Shown piece by piece: positions 1 through 8,360 of a stretch of DNA of 39,182 bases. This DNA is from CAZUGA01 sp964619885. GTDB lineage: Bacteria; Pseudomonadota; Gammaproteobacteria; Methylococcales; UBA1147. The stretch's first letter is position 1; every line of letters begins with the position of its first letter. A program made the translations under genes and the position numbers. The stretch covers positions 1 through 39,182 of the forward strand of contig CAZUGA010000043.1 in NCBI GenBank assembly GCA_964619885.1, given 5' to 3'. The notes under the pieces were generated by a model that saw only the letters and a list, made by a program, of their open reading frames with translations, was not told the DNA's origin and did no database searches.

Positions 1-52
1 GTCTTATTTTTATTTGCGCTCACTTGAAAGCCGAGTGTTTTGCAAGAGGCTC
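1..52 (-). mobile_element. Insertion-sequence end (left contig edge)
   Basis: These 52 bases are the exact reverse complement of 39128-39179 at the other edge. Read outward on the minus strand they begin GAGCCTCTTGCAAAAC, which resembles terminal inverted repeats of IS5/IS1182-type elements; this likeness is from memory. The block replaces the expected C-terminus of the ceramidase-family gene. Two unrelated genes are both cut exactly where the shared sequence begins, which fits copies of one IS. No transposase is visible because the window stops inside the element. An assembly chimera is the main alternative. Confidence 0.55.
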
Positions 53-688
53 ATATAATTCAAAAATTTTCGCCGACGCATAAAATCCTAATCCATAAAG
101 CAGGTAAATACGATGCGTATACTTGGTCGGAATGAACCAGGAAAATATCGGGATGACCATCAGCGGAAAAAACTGTATTAGACCGTAAAATCTCAGGTCG
201 CCGCTTAATCGCCAATAGATTACACTGAATACCCCGACCGCGAGCGCGGGAATCAAATAGAGTTTTTCGATTTGTGTATTAATGGCTTCGCTAAGTAGTG
301 CGACAAACAAAGCCATAAACGCAATGGTCATTGGGATTCGGTCCCATACTAGAGAAGTATTATTAGGTGCCCAATGATAATAAGCCGATCCTACGGCGAC
401 CAACCCAATTCCTGCAAAAAATACCGGCCATGATTGGGGTGCGTAGAGTTGGCGATTTTTAGTGCAATAAACAAAACCATAACCGCCGATAATCAAGAAA
501 GGCAGGTTACTTAATATGTTCCATGCGTTGGGTAACAACGTGACGCGCCGAGTATCAGCGAAATTATGGTAGGCAGGGTCTTGCGAAATAGGATTAATGC
601 TGAGGAGAATGGTGATAGACACAACTAATAATACTGCGGTCAACACCAGGACGCGCTTGATAGGTGGTGTCGTGGTGTTGCTATTCAT
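20..688 (-). CDS. Ceramidase-family membrane protein, C-terminus cut by IS end
   Basis: This 222-residue multi-pass membrane protein matches the alkaline-ceramidase (CREST hydrolase) family. It has the early NFADTR and PNAWNILSNLPF motifs and, near residues 103-115, the conserved YYHWAPNN..LVWDR signature with metal/catalytic His and Asp. Known relatives are membrane amidohydrolases, some acting on ceramides; the substrate here is unknown. Relatives of this subtype continue after the KxFEL motif with a conserved segment containing SGHTLKHL. Here KIFELYE is followed by only nine residues, all encoded by the 52-bp edge repeat. The natural end, including conserved His, is therefore missing and the product is probably inactive. 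It lies downstream of the MFS gene on the same strand with a 109-bp gap. Confidence 0.75.
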   Translation of the reverse strand: MNSNTTTPPIKRVLVLTAVLLVVSITILLSINPISQDPAYHNFADTRRVTLLPNAWNILSNLPFLIIGGYGFVYCTKNRQLYAPQSWPVFFAGIGLVAVGSAYYHWAPNNTSLVWDRIPMTIAFMALFVALLSEAINTQIEKLYLIPALAVGVFSVIYWRLSGDLRFYGLIQFFPLMVIPIFSWFIPTKYTHRIYLLYGLGFYASAKIFELYEPLAKHSAFK

Positions 689-797
689 GGCCTGATCGCA
701 AGGTGGGTATTGATTGTTTTTTGTCCGTGGAGGGTTCAGAGGATTTTCAGTATTTGGTTGATTTAATGCGGCTTAGACGAGTGATTCTCCAATTGAG

Positions 798-2231
798 TTA
801 TTGTCGAGTTTTGATGTATACAAAGTAGGGTCGCTCGGTACGAATAAGTTTGAAAATGGATGGCAATATGGAAAATGCTACTACAGCGGTTAGTAATCCC
901 AGCCATCCAAGCAATTGATTAGCCCGATTATCAACCCAGGCGATGCCAACACCATACGCCACGGCCGCGGCTACGATAAAAATCCAGTTAAGCCAGTTTA
1001 CCGCTGCGAAAACTTTACCTTTATCAGTGGCCGGGGGGCGCGCTTGGATGAATGCAAGCAATGGCACAGAAAAAAATCCAGACGCTGCGCCCAACAGGAA
1101 CAGCACGGAAAATGTGCCAATTTTGACCGGCATTGACGCCACAGGGATGACTTGCGTTGCGTTCAGAATATGTTGGGGTGCGTTTTTGAGCTGGTTAATC
1201 AATTCCATCTCGGCCACGGTGGGCGCGTGTACCGGAAACAACCAAAGTGAGATTAAGCTGCATATCAATAAGATTAGCCCTGGGACGATAAGGCCAACTC
1301 GAACCTTGCCGTGAGATAGCCGACCCACAGCAGCACTTCCTATAGCAATTCCTATCGATGTGGTCGCGACCAGTAGACTGGTGTCGAAGTTATTAAATCC
1401 TAGTTGTAGTCGTCCCAGTGCGTTAATTGCGGTCAATGACATTCCACCGACAAACCAAAACCACGAGTAAACCAGCATAATGCGCAGCATCAGCGGGTCC
1501 TTGCGGAAGATCTCCAGAAGGGTAGGCAATACGCTGATAAATGATCTTATCGATATTCGTCGCGTTGGTTCCGAAGCCGCGCATTTTTTAATCCCTAGAG
1601 AGGTTAGGGTGCCAACCACAGCGATGGAGACAGTCACCAAGCCTGCAATATATAGACGGTTGGCGAAAATATCGGCCAAAAGTCCGGCGACAGCGACGCC
1701 GAAAATGATTGCCAAAAATGTAGTCATTTGGGTTAATCCGGTTGCCGGTGCAAGATCGCTGTCACGCACTAGTTCTGGTAATCCGCCATACTTTGGCGGT
1801 CCGAAAAAAGCACTTTGGGTTCCCAAACAAAAAGCGACCAGTGCGAGTAGCCACAGATATATCGGTACTCGGGTTGAGTCCGATGCATTATCCACCACGG
1901 CAAAAAATGCAGCTACACCGGCTAACGCTATCGCTATCTCGGCAACTTTACAGACCGTCATCAACCAGCCCTTGCTATAACGGTCCGACAGATCTCCGGC
2001 CAAGCCGGAGAATATTAAAAAAGGTACGGCAAAAAGAAATTGAACAACAGCCTGAAACTCGACGTCTCCGGCCAAATAACCAACGCTCAATAACAGGACT
2101 AGTTGTTTAAAAACATTATCGTTGAAGGCACCTAGTCCTTGAGTCGCCAGGAAAAATAAAAACGATTTATTTTTAAGCGGTAAAGGGGGGGGTTGATTGT
2201 TACTGCCGCCATTTTGCTTGTTTACAGACAC
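798..2231 (-). CDS. MFS transporter of the LplT/Aas type
   Basis: This 477-residue protein is predicted to have about 12 membrane segments after a short polar, proline-rich N-terminus. Residues 34-43 read GAFNDNVFKQ, and near residues 143-155 there is FFGPPKYGGLPEL. Both are hallmarks of the major-facilitator branch that includes the lysophospholipid flippase LplT and the MFS half of Aas-like fusions. The likely role is moving lysophospholipids across the inner membrane for re-acylation. No acyltransferase domain is fused here, and I see no acyltransferase gene next to it, so the substrate is inferred. It is transcribed toward the ceramidase-family gene, so both may concern lipid turnover at the membrane. 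Confidence 0.75.
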   Translation of the reverse strand: MSVNKQNGGSNNQPPPLPLKNKSFLFFLATQGLGAFNDNVFKQLVLLLSVGYLAGDVEFQAVVQFLFAVPFLIFSGLAGDLSDRYSKGWLMTVCKVAEIAIALAGVAAFFAVVDNASDSTRVPIYLWLLALVAFCLGTQSAFFGPPKYGGLPELVRDSDLAPATGLTQMTTFLAIIFGVAVAGLLADIFANRLYIAGLVTVSIAVVGTLTSLGIKKCAASEPTRRISIRSFISVLPTLLEIFRKDPLMLRIMLVYSWFWFVGGMSLTAINALGRLQLGFNNFDTSLLVATTSIGIAIGSAAVGRLSHGKVRVGLIVPGLILLICSLISLWLFPVHAPTVAEMELINQLKNAPQHILNATQVIPVASMPVKIGTFSVLFLLGAASGFFSVPLLAFIQARPPATDKGKVFAAVNWLNWIFIVAAAVAYGVGIAWVDNRANQLLGWLGLLTAVVAFSILPSIFKLIRTERPYFVYIKTRQ

Positions 2232-2697
2232 AGTGATATCCGTATTTAAGTGGTATGGGTTTGATTGATTGTAATCCGCGCTATTGGACTATAGTCGTTT
2301 ATTAATATGTGTTTGTTTGGCTAAGCATAACAGATCGTAGCGCGGATAATGACGTAGTATTTGGCGATGAAAATTTAGAGTCAATCATGGCAGCGACGAT
2401 AGCTGTCGAAGTGGTACAAAAAATTCGAGTTTCAACGCCTGTGAAAGGATTAATCAATAGCGTGTTGTAAGCCGTTTCCCTTTTAGAATGGTATTGTCGA
2501 TACATCTGCGCCGTATTTGTTTATTTCTCTCGATTAGAATCGGATGTTCGGTAAGGGCGTCACAATATTTTACAAATGGCCTATTGATTAATCCAAGGTC
2601 AAATGTAGATGCATGTTAGTAAGCGTATTTATTTTATTGGCGGATTTATTGCATATATCGATTCTGGTTGGAGGATAACGATAATAGGGTGTATACA
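2232..2697. other. Gene-free stretch between divergent genes
   Basis: This 466-base region separates the start of the MFS gene (minus strand) from the start of the surface protein gene (plus strand), so it should hold both promoters. A 67-codon minus-strand frame at 2302-2505 has no convincing ribosome site and no recognisable motif, so I do not call it. I see no clear RNA gene or repeat here. Confidence 0.5.
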
Positions 2698-3360
2698 ATG
2701 AAAACACTAGGCGGGATAGTTTTGATCATACTTCTGATTTTGAGTGCGATTTATAAGGGCGGACCTGCGTCAAGCGCAAGCAATATCGAAAGTGTGATTT
2801 TGACTTTGGGTGAAAATCAAAAACTAAAAGGTATATTTGTTCCGGAGGGCTATGTCGGAGACAGTCGGTTTCCGGCTTCACGGCTCTCTCTGTCTTCGAA
2901 TCAACAACATATTAGTTTCTATAGGCCGTATGAAACTGATCGTGTGCAAGATAATTTTGTACTTTATCTCAGCTTGATCGATCATCAAGACGCTGTGATA
3001 AAGCTGAGTGGGCATCTTAATTTCAATGTCGCGAAAGGAGAATCAATCGGAAGGCTAAAAGCCAGTTTCCAGGATAACGAATTGCGTAATTATAATACGA
3101 GCTTTATGATTTATAATGATTCGAACAATGTACGGGGGTTGTTACCGGCAAATAGTCTGGACAGACGTCGAATTATTCTTTCGGGCCAAGCAGTCGAGGC
3201 CCCACCTGCGGAAAAGATCCAAAATCCGCTAGCTTTGGAACTGGCTTTGGTTTGGATTCCCAGCCCCGATCCAGGGTATTTGGTTATTTTTGGTTTGGCT
3301 GCGTTGGTTTTAGTCGCGTTAAACCGAAGCAAGCGATTGACCCGCAAAGTTGCACACTAA
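2698..3360 (+). CDS. Exported protein with C-terminal PDPG-TM-basic anchor
   Basis: This is a protein of about 220 residues of unknown function. The N-terminus (MKTLGGIVLIILLILSAIY) is a signal peptide or membrane anchor. The middle is a hydrophilic domain rich in beta-type sequence. The C-terminus has PSPDPGY, then about 15 hydrophobic residues, then NRSKRLTRK. That three-part layout (short Pro-Gly motif, membrane segment, basic cluster) is the architecture of PEP-CTERM sorting signals, but with PDPG where PEPG is usual. I chose ATG 2698, with AGGG at 2686-2689 just upstream and the signal peptide beginning there. A GTG at 2689 and a TTG at 2668 are in-frame alternatives, and a GGAGG at 2670-2674 sits upstream of the GTG. 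No exosortase is visible in the window. Confidence 0.6.
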   Translation: MKTLGGIVLIILLILSAIYKGGPASSASNIESVILTLGENQKLKGIFVPEGYVGDSRFPASRLSLSSNQQHISFYRPYETDRVQDNFVLYLSLIDHQDAVIKLSGHLNFNVAKGESIGRLKASFQDNELRNYNTSFMIYNDSNNVRGLLPANSLDRRRIILSGQAVEAPPAEKIQNPLALELALVWIPSPDPGYLVIFGLAALVLVALNRSKRLTRKVAH

Positions 3361-3402
3361 TTCTCACTGAATTGCTTGGTCGGTGCAATCAATGGGTCAT
3401 TG

Positions 3403-4299
3403 CTAATTTAGCGTATCTTTTAGAGCGCTATCCAGGGTTTTGAACCGAAAGTTATAATTTTCTGCGGCCCATCGATTGGGTAGAACCTTTTGACCGCCCA
3501 ACAACAGTTCGGACATTTCGCCCAGTATGACTTTTAGCGCTAATGTTGGTACCGGTATAATCGCCGGGCGGTTGAGTATTTTCGCCAGAGTCGCAGTAAA
3601 CTCTCGATTTGTGACAGGATTCGGAGCGGTACCGTTGTAGATTCCGTTAGCGCCCTCCGAATGAAGCATGGTGTCGATCATTGCTACTAGATCGTTGCGG
3701 TGGATCCACGACATCCATTGCCGTCCGTTCCCGATCCTTCCGCCTAGCCCGAGCCGGAAGGGTGTTACCATGCGCTGAACAAAACCACCTTCCGGTCCGA
3801 TGACCAAGCCGGTTCGTAATATACATACGCGAATTCCAAAGTCTGCCGCGCGTTGAGCGCTTTGTTCCCATTCCGCACAAAGACGATGGCTAAAATCATC
3901 GACAAAACCGCTATGTTCGTTCAAGCTAACGTCCCCCTGATTACCGTAATAACCGATCGCTGAACCACTGACTAATACTTCTGGTTTAATCTGGGTCCTT
4001 GAGATGAATTCGATTAATTCGTTGGTAACGCCGATACGACTTTCACGCAGGATTTTTTTGCGCGCTGGCGTCCAACGCGCATCGGCGATAGGTTCTCCAG
4101 CAAGGTTGATAATTGCATCAAATTTTCGTTCAGCGGTTAATTCGGTTAGCGAATTAATCGCGCTTATATTAGGCCCGCAGAATGATTTTACGCGACTTGG
4201 GTTGCGGCTTAGAACGGTGAGATCGTGCCCTTGACCAGCAAGTTTCTGGCAAACAATACGGCCGATAAAGCCGGTTCCCCCGGTGATCAATATATTCAT
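3403..4299 (-). CDS. TIGR01777-family NAD(P)-dependent epimerase (YfcH-like)
   Basis: This 298-residue extended short-chain dehydrogenase/epimerase has the nucleotide-binding motif TGGTGFIG at residues 5-12. It carries the family signature SGSAIGYYG near residues 110-119, and the C-terminal part has PNPVTNREF and GQKVLPNR, typical of the YfcH/SDR39U1 group. The family is cytoplasmic, binds NADP(H) and has no firmly known substrate. The start at 4299 gives a full-length protein beginning directly with the Rossmann strand. It is convergent with the surface-protein gene (43-bp gap) and divergent from fadE. Confidence 0.88.
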   Translation of the reverse strand: MNILITGGTGFIGRIVCQKLAGQGHDLTVLSRNPSRVKSFCGPNISAINSLTELTAERKFDAIINLAGEPIADARWTPARKKILRESRIGVTNELIEFISRTQIKPEVLVSGSAIGYYGNQGDVSLNEHSGFVDDFSHRLCAEWEQSAQRAADFGIRVCILRTGLVIGPEGGFVQRMVTPFRLGLGGRIGNGRQWMSWIHRNDLVAMIDTMLHSEGANGIYNGTAPNPVTNREFTATLAKILNRPAIIPVPTLALKVILGEMSELLLGGQKVLPNRWAAENYNFRFKTLDSALKDTLN

Positions 4300-4606
4300 A
4301 GCTAAACGATTTATGCCACAGATCTAGGTGGGATCAAGCATAACCTTTTTTATCAGGGCTTTCGACCCCGTAGCTGGTATTGGTGCAAGCGTATGTATTT
4401 TAATAGGCACGAAGGTTCGCAGATCTAAAGGTCATTACGGAGTCGGAGTGCGGATCTCAAATATTGTCATTTTTGCCCGGCATAAGGTACTCTTAAGATA
4501 CAACGTGCGACCGGTCGGGTTAGACGTTTCTTCTCGCCTAGTGTCGGTAGTTTAGCGAAGCCATTCGTGGCTCCCATTCGTGCTCATGGAATAAGGATTA
4601 GATACG
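4300..4606. promoter_or_regulatory. Divergent intergenic region upstream of fadE
   Basis: This is a 307-base gap between the epimerase and fadE, and must hold the fad operon promoter. A perfect 10-bp palindrome CGACCGGTCG lies at 4508-4517. A TAAGAT hexamer at 4494-4499 could be a -10 box, but the -35 is poor. AAGGA at 4591-4595 precedes the fadE ATG. The palindrome is a candidate operator; it matches a FadR site only partly. Confidence 0.35.
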
Positions 4607-7033
4607 ATGATCTGGTTGATTTTAGTTTTCTTGGGTTTGTGGACATTGGCCTATTTTGGAACCAATCTTTGGGCGGCAATATTGTTGCTGGCAACGGTAT
4701 TGACGCTAGCTTTTGGTCCGCCGGGAAGTTCTGCCTTTACAACCCTAATGTGGGTTTTACTTATCGCTTCTGTTGCTGTTTTCAAATTTCCTGCCATTCG
4801 GCGCCCTTTGATCAGCAGTAAGATCCTTAAAGTGATGCGTCAGGTGATGCCGCCGGTGTCAAAAACAGAACGAGAAGCTTTGGAGGCGGGCAGCGTTTGG
4901 TGGGATGCCGAATTGTTCTCTGGTAATCCTAACTGGAATCGCTTGTTGGAGTTGCCGGCACCCAAGCTGTCCGACGATGAGCGCGCTTATTTTGACGGGC
5001 CGGTCGATGAGCTCTGTGCGATGCTGGATGATTGGGATATTACCCACAATCGACAGGATCTACCGCCCGAGGTTTGGGACTTTATCAAAAAGAACCAGTT
5101 CTTTGCCATGATTATTCCCAAGCAGTATGGTGGATTGGGGTTCTCAGCCAATGCGCACTCTGAAATCGTCATGAAAATAGCTAGCCGTAGCATTACTGCT
5201 GCGGTGACGGTAATGGTGCCTAATTCGTTGGGGCCGGGGCAGTTACTGTTGGAATACGGTACCGAAGCTCAAAAAGATTATTATTTGCCAAGATTGGCAA
5301 GATCCGAGGAGATTCCGTGTTTTGCGTTGACCGGCCCGGAGGCAGGCAGTGACGCCAGTAGTATGCCGGATACCGGAGTGGTGTGCAGCGGAGAATTTGA
5401 CGGTAAATCCGACGTATTGGGGATTCGGCTCAATTGGGAAAAGCGCTATATTACGTTGGGACCGGTTGCGACGGTTTTGGGTTTAGCGTTTAAACTGTAC
5501 GATCCTGACGGATTGATTGGCGATACCGAAGACATTGGGATTACCGTAGCCTTGATTCCCACCGATACGCCGGGCATTTCCATCGGAAACCGGCATTTTC
5601 CGCTGAACTCGGCTTTTCAAAATGGCCCGAATCGGGGTAAAGATGTATTTATACCGATGGATTGGGTAATTGGAGGCGTTGCCCAGGTCGGTGGTGGTTG
5701 GCGTATGCTCGTCGAGTGTTTGGCCGAAGGCCGTGGAGTTTCGTTGCCGGCATTAAGCGCTGGTGCGGGTAAAGTGACGAGCCGGTTTACCGGAGGTTAC
5801 GCGCGCGTCAGAAAACAATTCAATGTCCCGATCGGCCAATTTGAAGGTATCGAGGAACCTTTGGCGCGAATCGCCGGGGATTCTTATGTGATGGACGCGG
5901 CCAGGCGGATCACCGCGGCCGCGCTGGATACCGGTGAAAAGCCATCAGTTGTTTCGGCCATTATCAAATACGAAACCACCGAGCGTATGCGCCAGATTAT
6001 CAATGACGCGATGGATATTCACGCCGGGTCCGGTATTTGTCTAGGACCGAAGAATTACTTGGGCCGGGTTTATCAGGTTATACCAGTTAGTATAACTGTA
6101 GAAGGCGCGAATATTCTGACCCGCAGTTTGATTATTTTCGGCCAAGGGGCCGTGCGTTGCCATCCATACATCCAAGCGGAAATGGAAGCGGTTACCATAG
6201 AAGACGATAAATTGGCTGTTGAGCGTATTGATGAGGCGATGTTTGGGCACGTTTCCTTCGCATTGGGTAATCTTGCCCGTGCCACCTGGTTGGGATTGAC
6301 CAATGCCCGGTTTAGCCAAACACCGGGGGATCAACACACCAAGCAGTATTATCAGCAGATCTCACGGCTTAGTGCCGGATTTGCATTGATCGCCGATTTT
6401 GCGCTGCTTACCTTGGGTGGGAAATTAAAACGTATGGAACGCTTGTCCGGGCGCTTTGCCGATGTTTTGAGCAATTTGTATCTATGTAGTTCGGTGCTGA
6501 AACATTATCTGGACCAAGGGTCGCAAGAAGCAGATTTACCGTTACTCCACTGGGCTTGCCGCAATACCATCCACCGCGCTCAACAATCTTTGCTCGCTGT
6601 GTTTTGGAACCTGCCGAATAGAAGTGTGGCTTTTGTTCTCAGGGCGTTGATATTTCCAGCTGGTAAACCCTATGCGCCCCCCAGCGATAATTTGATCAAA
6701 AATGCGGCGCAGGTGTTGCTGAAAGATTCACCGACGCGGGATCGATTGACACGTGGTGTCTACATTAATTCACGGCAGAATGATCCCACTGGCCGAATAG
6801 AGCGGGCTTTCCTGGCTGTCATCGAAGCGGAACCCGTTGAGAAAAAAATTCAACAGGCGCGCCGTGAGGGCAAGTTTAGCGTAGAACAGCGCTCATTGAT
6901 GATTGATCAAGCTGTGGCACAGAACATTATCGATGATGCGGAGGCTCGCTTAATATTAGCCGCGGATGAAGCCCGAGCCGAAGCGATTAGCGTCGATGAA
7001 TTTTCTCCAGAATCTCTAACAGGTAAGGGCTAA
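4607..7033 (+). CDS. fadE: Acyl-CoA dehydrogenase, FadE type
   Basis: This 808-residue protein is close to the usual length of FadE (a little over 800). It catalyses the first, FAD-dependent step of beta-oxidation: acyl-CoA to trans-2-enoyl-CoA. The N-terminus has two hydrophobic segments (about residues 1-38 and 44-65), as in membrane-associated FadE. The acyl-CoA dehydrogenase core follows, with CFALTGPEAGSDA and later ITVEGANILTRS and FGQGAVRCHPY, which are FadE-specific. The last 280 residues match the extra C-terminal domain (DUF1974) of this subfamily. It opens a three-gene operon, with only 7 bases between its stop and the thiolase start. Confidence 0.93.
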   Translation: MIWLILVFLGLWTLAYFGTNLWAAILLLATVLTLAFGPPGSSAFTTLMWVLLIASVAVFKFPAIRRPLISSKILKVMRQVMPPVSKTEREALEAGSVWWDAELFSGNPNWNRLLELPAPKLSDDERAYFDGPVDELCAMLDDWDITHNRQDLPPEVWDFIKKNQFFAMIIPKQYGGLGFSANAHSEIVMKIASRSITAAVTVMVPNSLGPGQLLLEYGTEAQKDYYLPRLARSEEIPCFALTGPEAGSDASSMPDTGVVCSGEFDGKSDVLGIRLNWEKRYITLGPVATVLGLAFKLYDPDGLIGDTEDIGITVALIPTDTPGISIGNRHFPLNSAFQNGPNRGKDVFIPMDWVIGGVAQVGGGWRMLVECLAEGRGVSLPALSAGAGKVTSRFTGGYARVRKQFNVPIGQFEGIEEPLARIAGDSYVMDAARRITAAALDTGEKPSVVSAIIKYETTERMRQIINDAMDIHAGSGICLGPKNYLGRVYQVIPVSITVEGANILTRSLIIFGQGAVRCHPYIQAEMEAVTIEDDKLAVERIDEAMFGHVSFALGNLARATWLGLTNARFSQTPGDQHTKQYYQQISRLSAGFALIADFALLTLGGKLKRMERLSGRFADVLSNLYLCSSVLKHYLDQGSQEADLPLLHWACRNTIHRAQQSLLAVFWNLPNRSVAFVLRALIFPAGKPYAPPSDNLIKNAAQVLLKDSPTRDRLTRGVYINSRQNDPTGRIERAFLAVIEAEPVEKKIQQARREGKFSVEQRSLMIDQAVAQNIIDDAEARLILAADEARAEAISVDEFSPESLTGKG

Positions 7034-7040
7034 GGTTATT

Positions 7041-8357
7041 ATGGCAGGAAACAATCAGTCGAGGCAGCAAGCTACCCGGGCGGTCTTCGTCGTAGATGGC
7101 AGCCGCACGCCATTTTTGAAAATGCGTGGTGTACCCGGCCCATTTAAAGCCGCTGATTTGGGGGTTGCGTCGGCGCGTCCGTTGTTACTGCGCCAGCCAT
7201 TCGAGCCTAGTGCTTTTGACGAACTTATTATGGGTTGTATTTCGCCTGCGCCGGATGAAGTAAATATAGCCAGGTTGCTGGCATTGCGGCTCGGTCTGGG
7301 ACATCAGGTTCCGGCATGGACGGTTCAGCGCAATTGTGCTTCTGGTATGCAAGCGGTGGATTCCGCGTGGCGCAATATCAGGCACGGGTATGCGGATTTG
7401 GTATTGGCTGGTGGGGTGGAGTCGATGAGTCATGCACCGTTGTTATGGAGCGAGAAAATGGTGCATTGGCTGGGTAGATTGCAGGGTGCCAAGACAATAG
7501 GCCAGCGTTTGAAGGTGGTGAGCAAATTCCGTCCAGGTTTTATGGTCCCGGTGATTAGTTTACTGAAGGGTCTAACAGATCCGACGGTGGGTTTGTCTAT
7601 GGGGCAAACAGCAGAAAATTTAGCATCTCGGTTTGGCATAGACCGTTCGCAGATGGATAGTTATGCGGTCGCGAGTCACAAACGTTTGGCGCAGGCCCAA
7701 ATCGAGGGATATTTAGATGAAATTGAAGCGGTTTATGATGGCAATGGTAAGTTTTATGACCAGGATGATGGTGTTCGACCCGATAGTTCCGTTGAATCCT
7801 TAGCCAAACTCAAACCGGTTTTTGATCGTAAATTCGGCAACATTACGGCCGGGAATAGCGCCCAGATTACAGACGGCGCGGCTTGGGTGATCCTAGCCAG
7901 CGAAGACGCGGTAAAACGCCACAAACTCAAAGTGATCGGAACAATTATCGATACACAATGGGCCGCATTGAATCCTGCCGAGATGGGGTTGGGGCCAGTG
8001 CACGCGACCGTGCCAATGTTGCTTAGAAACCAGCTTAAACCGGAACATATAGATTATTGGGAGTTGAACGAAGCCTTTGCAGCGCAAGTATTGGCGTGTA
8101 TGGCAGCTTGGCAGCGGACTGATTATTGTCGGGAGGTGTTAGGTTTGGACGACGCGTTTGGCGAGGTATCTCATGATCGGCTCAATGTTGATGGCGGCGG
8201 GATTAGTCTGGGTCACCCGGTAGGTGCTAGCGGGGCTCGGATTGTGTTGCATTTGTTAAAGGTTTTGCAGCGAAACAACGCGAAACGGGGCGTTGCGACA
8301 ATTTGTATCGGCGGTGGTCAGGGGGGCGCAATGTTGCTGGAAAGCGCTGCGGGATAA
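7041..8357 (+). CDS. Acetyl-CoA C-acyltransferase (3-ketoacyl-CoA thiolase)
   Basis: This 438-residue thiolase performs the last step of beta-oxidation, splitting 3-ketoacyl-CoA with CoA. The nucleophilic Cys lies in NCASGMQAV near residue 95. The GGGISLGHPVGASGAR block with its His and the CIGGGQGGAM block with the second Cys sit near the C-terminus. The length is closer to FadI (about 436) than FadA (about 387), but I do not assign either symbol. It lies between fadE and the bifunctional enzyme and is spaced by 7 and 3 bases, so it is surely co-transcribed with them. Confidence 0.93.
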   Translation: MAGNNQSRQQATRAVFVVDGSRTPFLKMRGVPGPFKAADLGVASARPLLLRQPFEPSAFDELIMGCISPAPDEVNIARLLALRLGLGHQVPAWTVQRNCASGMQAVDSAWRNIRHGYADLVLAGGVESMSHAPLLWSEKMVHWLGRLQGAKTIGQRLKVVSKFRPGFMVPVISLLKGLTDPTVGLSMGQTAENLASRFGIDRSQMDSYAVASHKRLAQAQIEGYLDEIEAVYDGNGKFYDQDDGVRPDSSVESLAKLKPVFDRKFGNITAGNSAQITDGAAWVILASEDAVKRHKLKVIGTIIDTQWAALNPAEMGLGPVHATVPMLLRNQLKPEHIDYWELNEAFAAQVLACMAAWQRTDYCREVLGLDDAFGEVSHDRLNVDGGGISLGHPVGASGARIVLHLLKVLQRNNAKRGVATICIGGGQGGAMLLESAAG

Positions 8358-8360
8358 AAT

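Noticed and set aside
915..2110. Several plus-strand frames of 73-166 codons
   Set aside because: They lie opposite the MFS transporter gene, have no motifs, and are shadows of its codon pattern.
2302..2505. 67-codon minus-strand frame
   Set aside because: No ribosome site and no recognisable sequence pattern; overlaps what must be promoter space.
4508..4517. CGACCGGTCG palindrome as a FadR operator for the fad operon
   Set aside because: Only about half of the FadR consensus matches and the half-site order is wrong; kept only as a generic palindrome.
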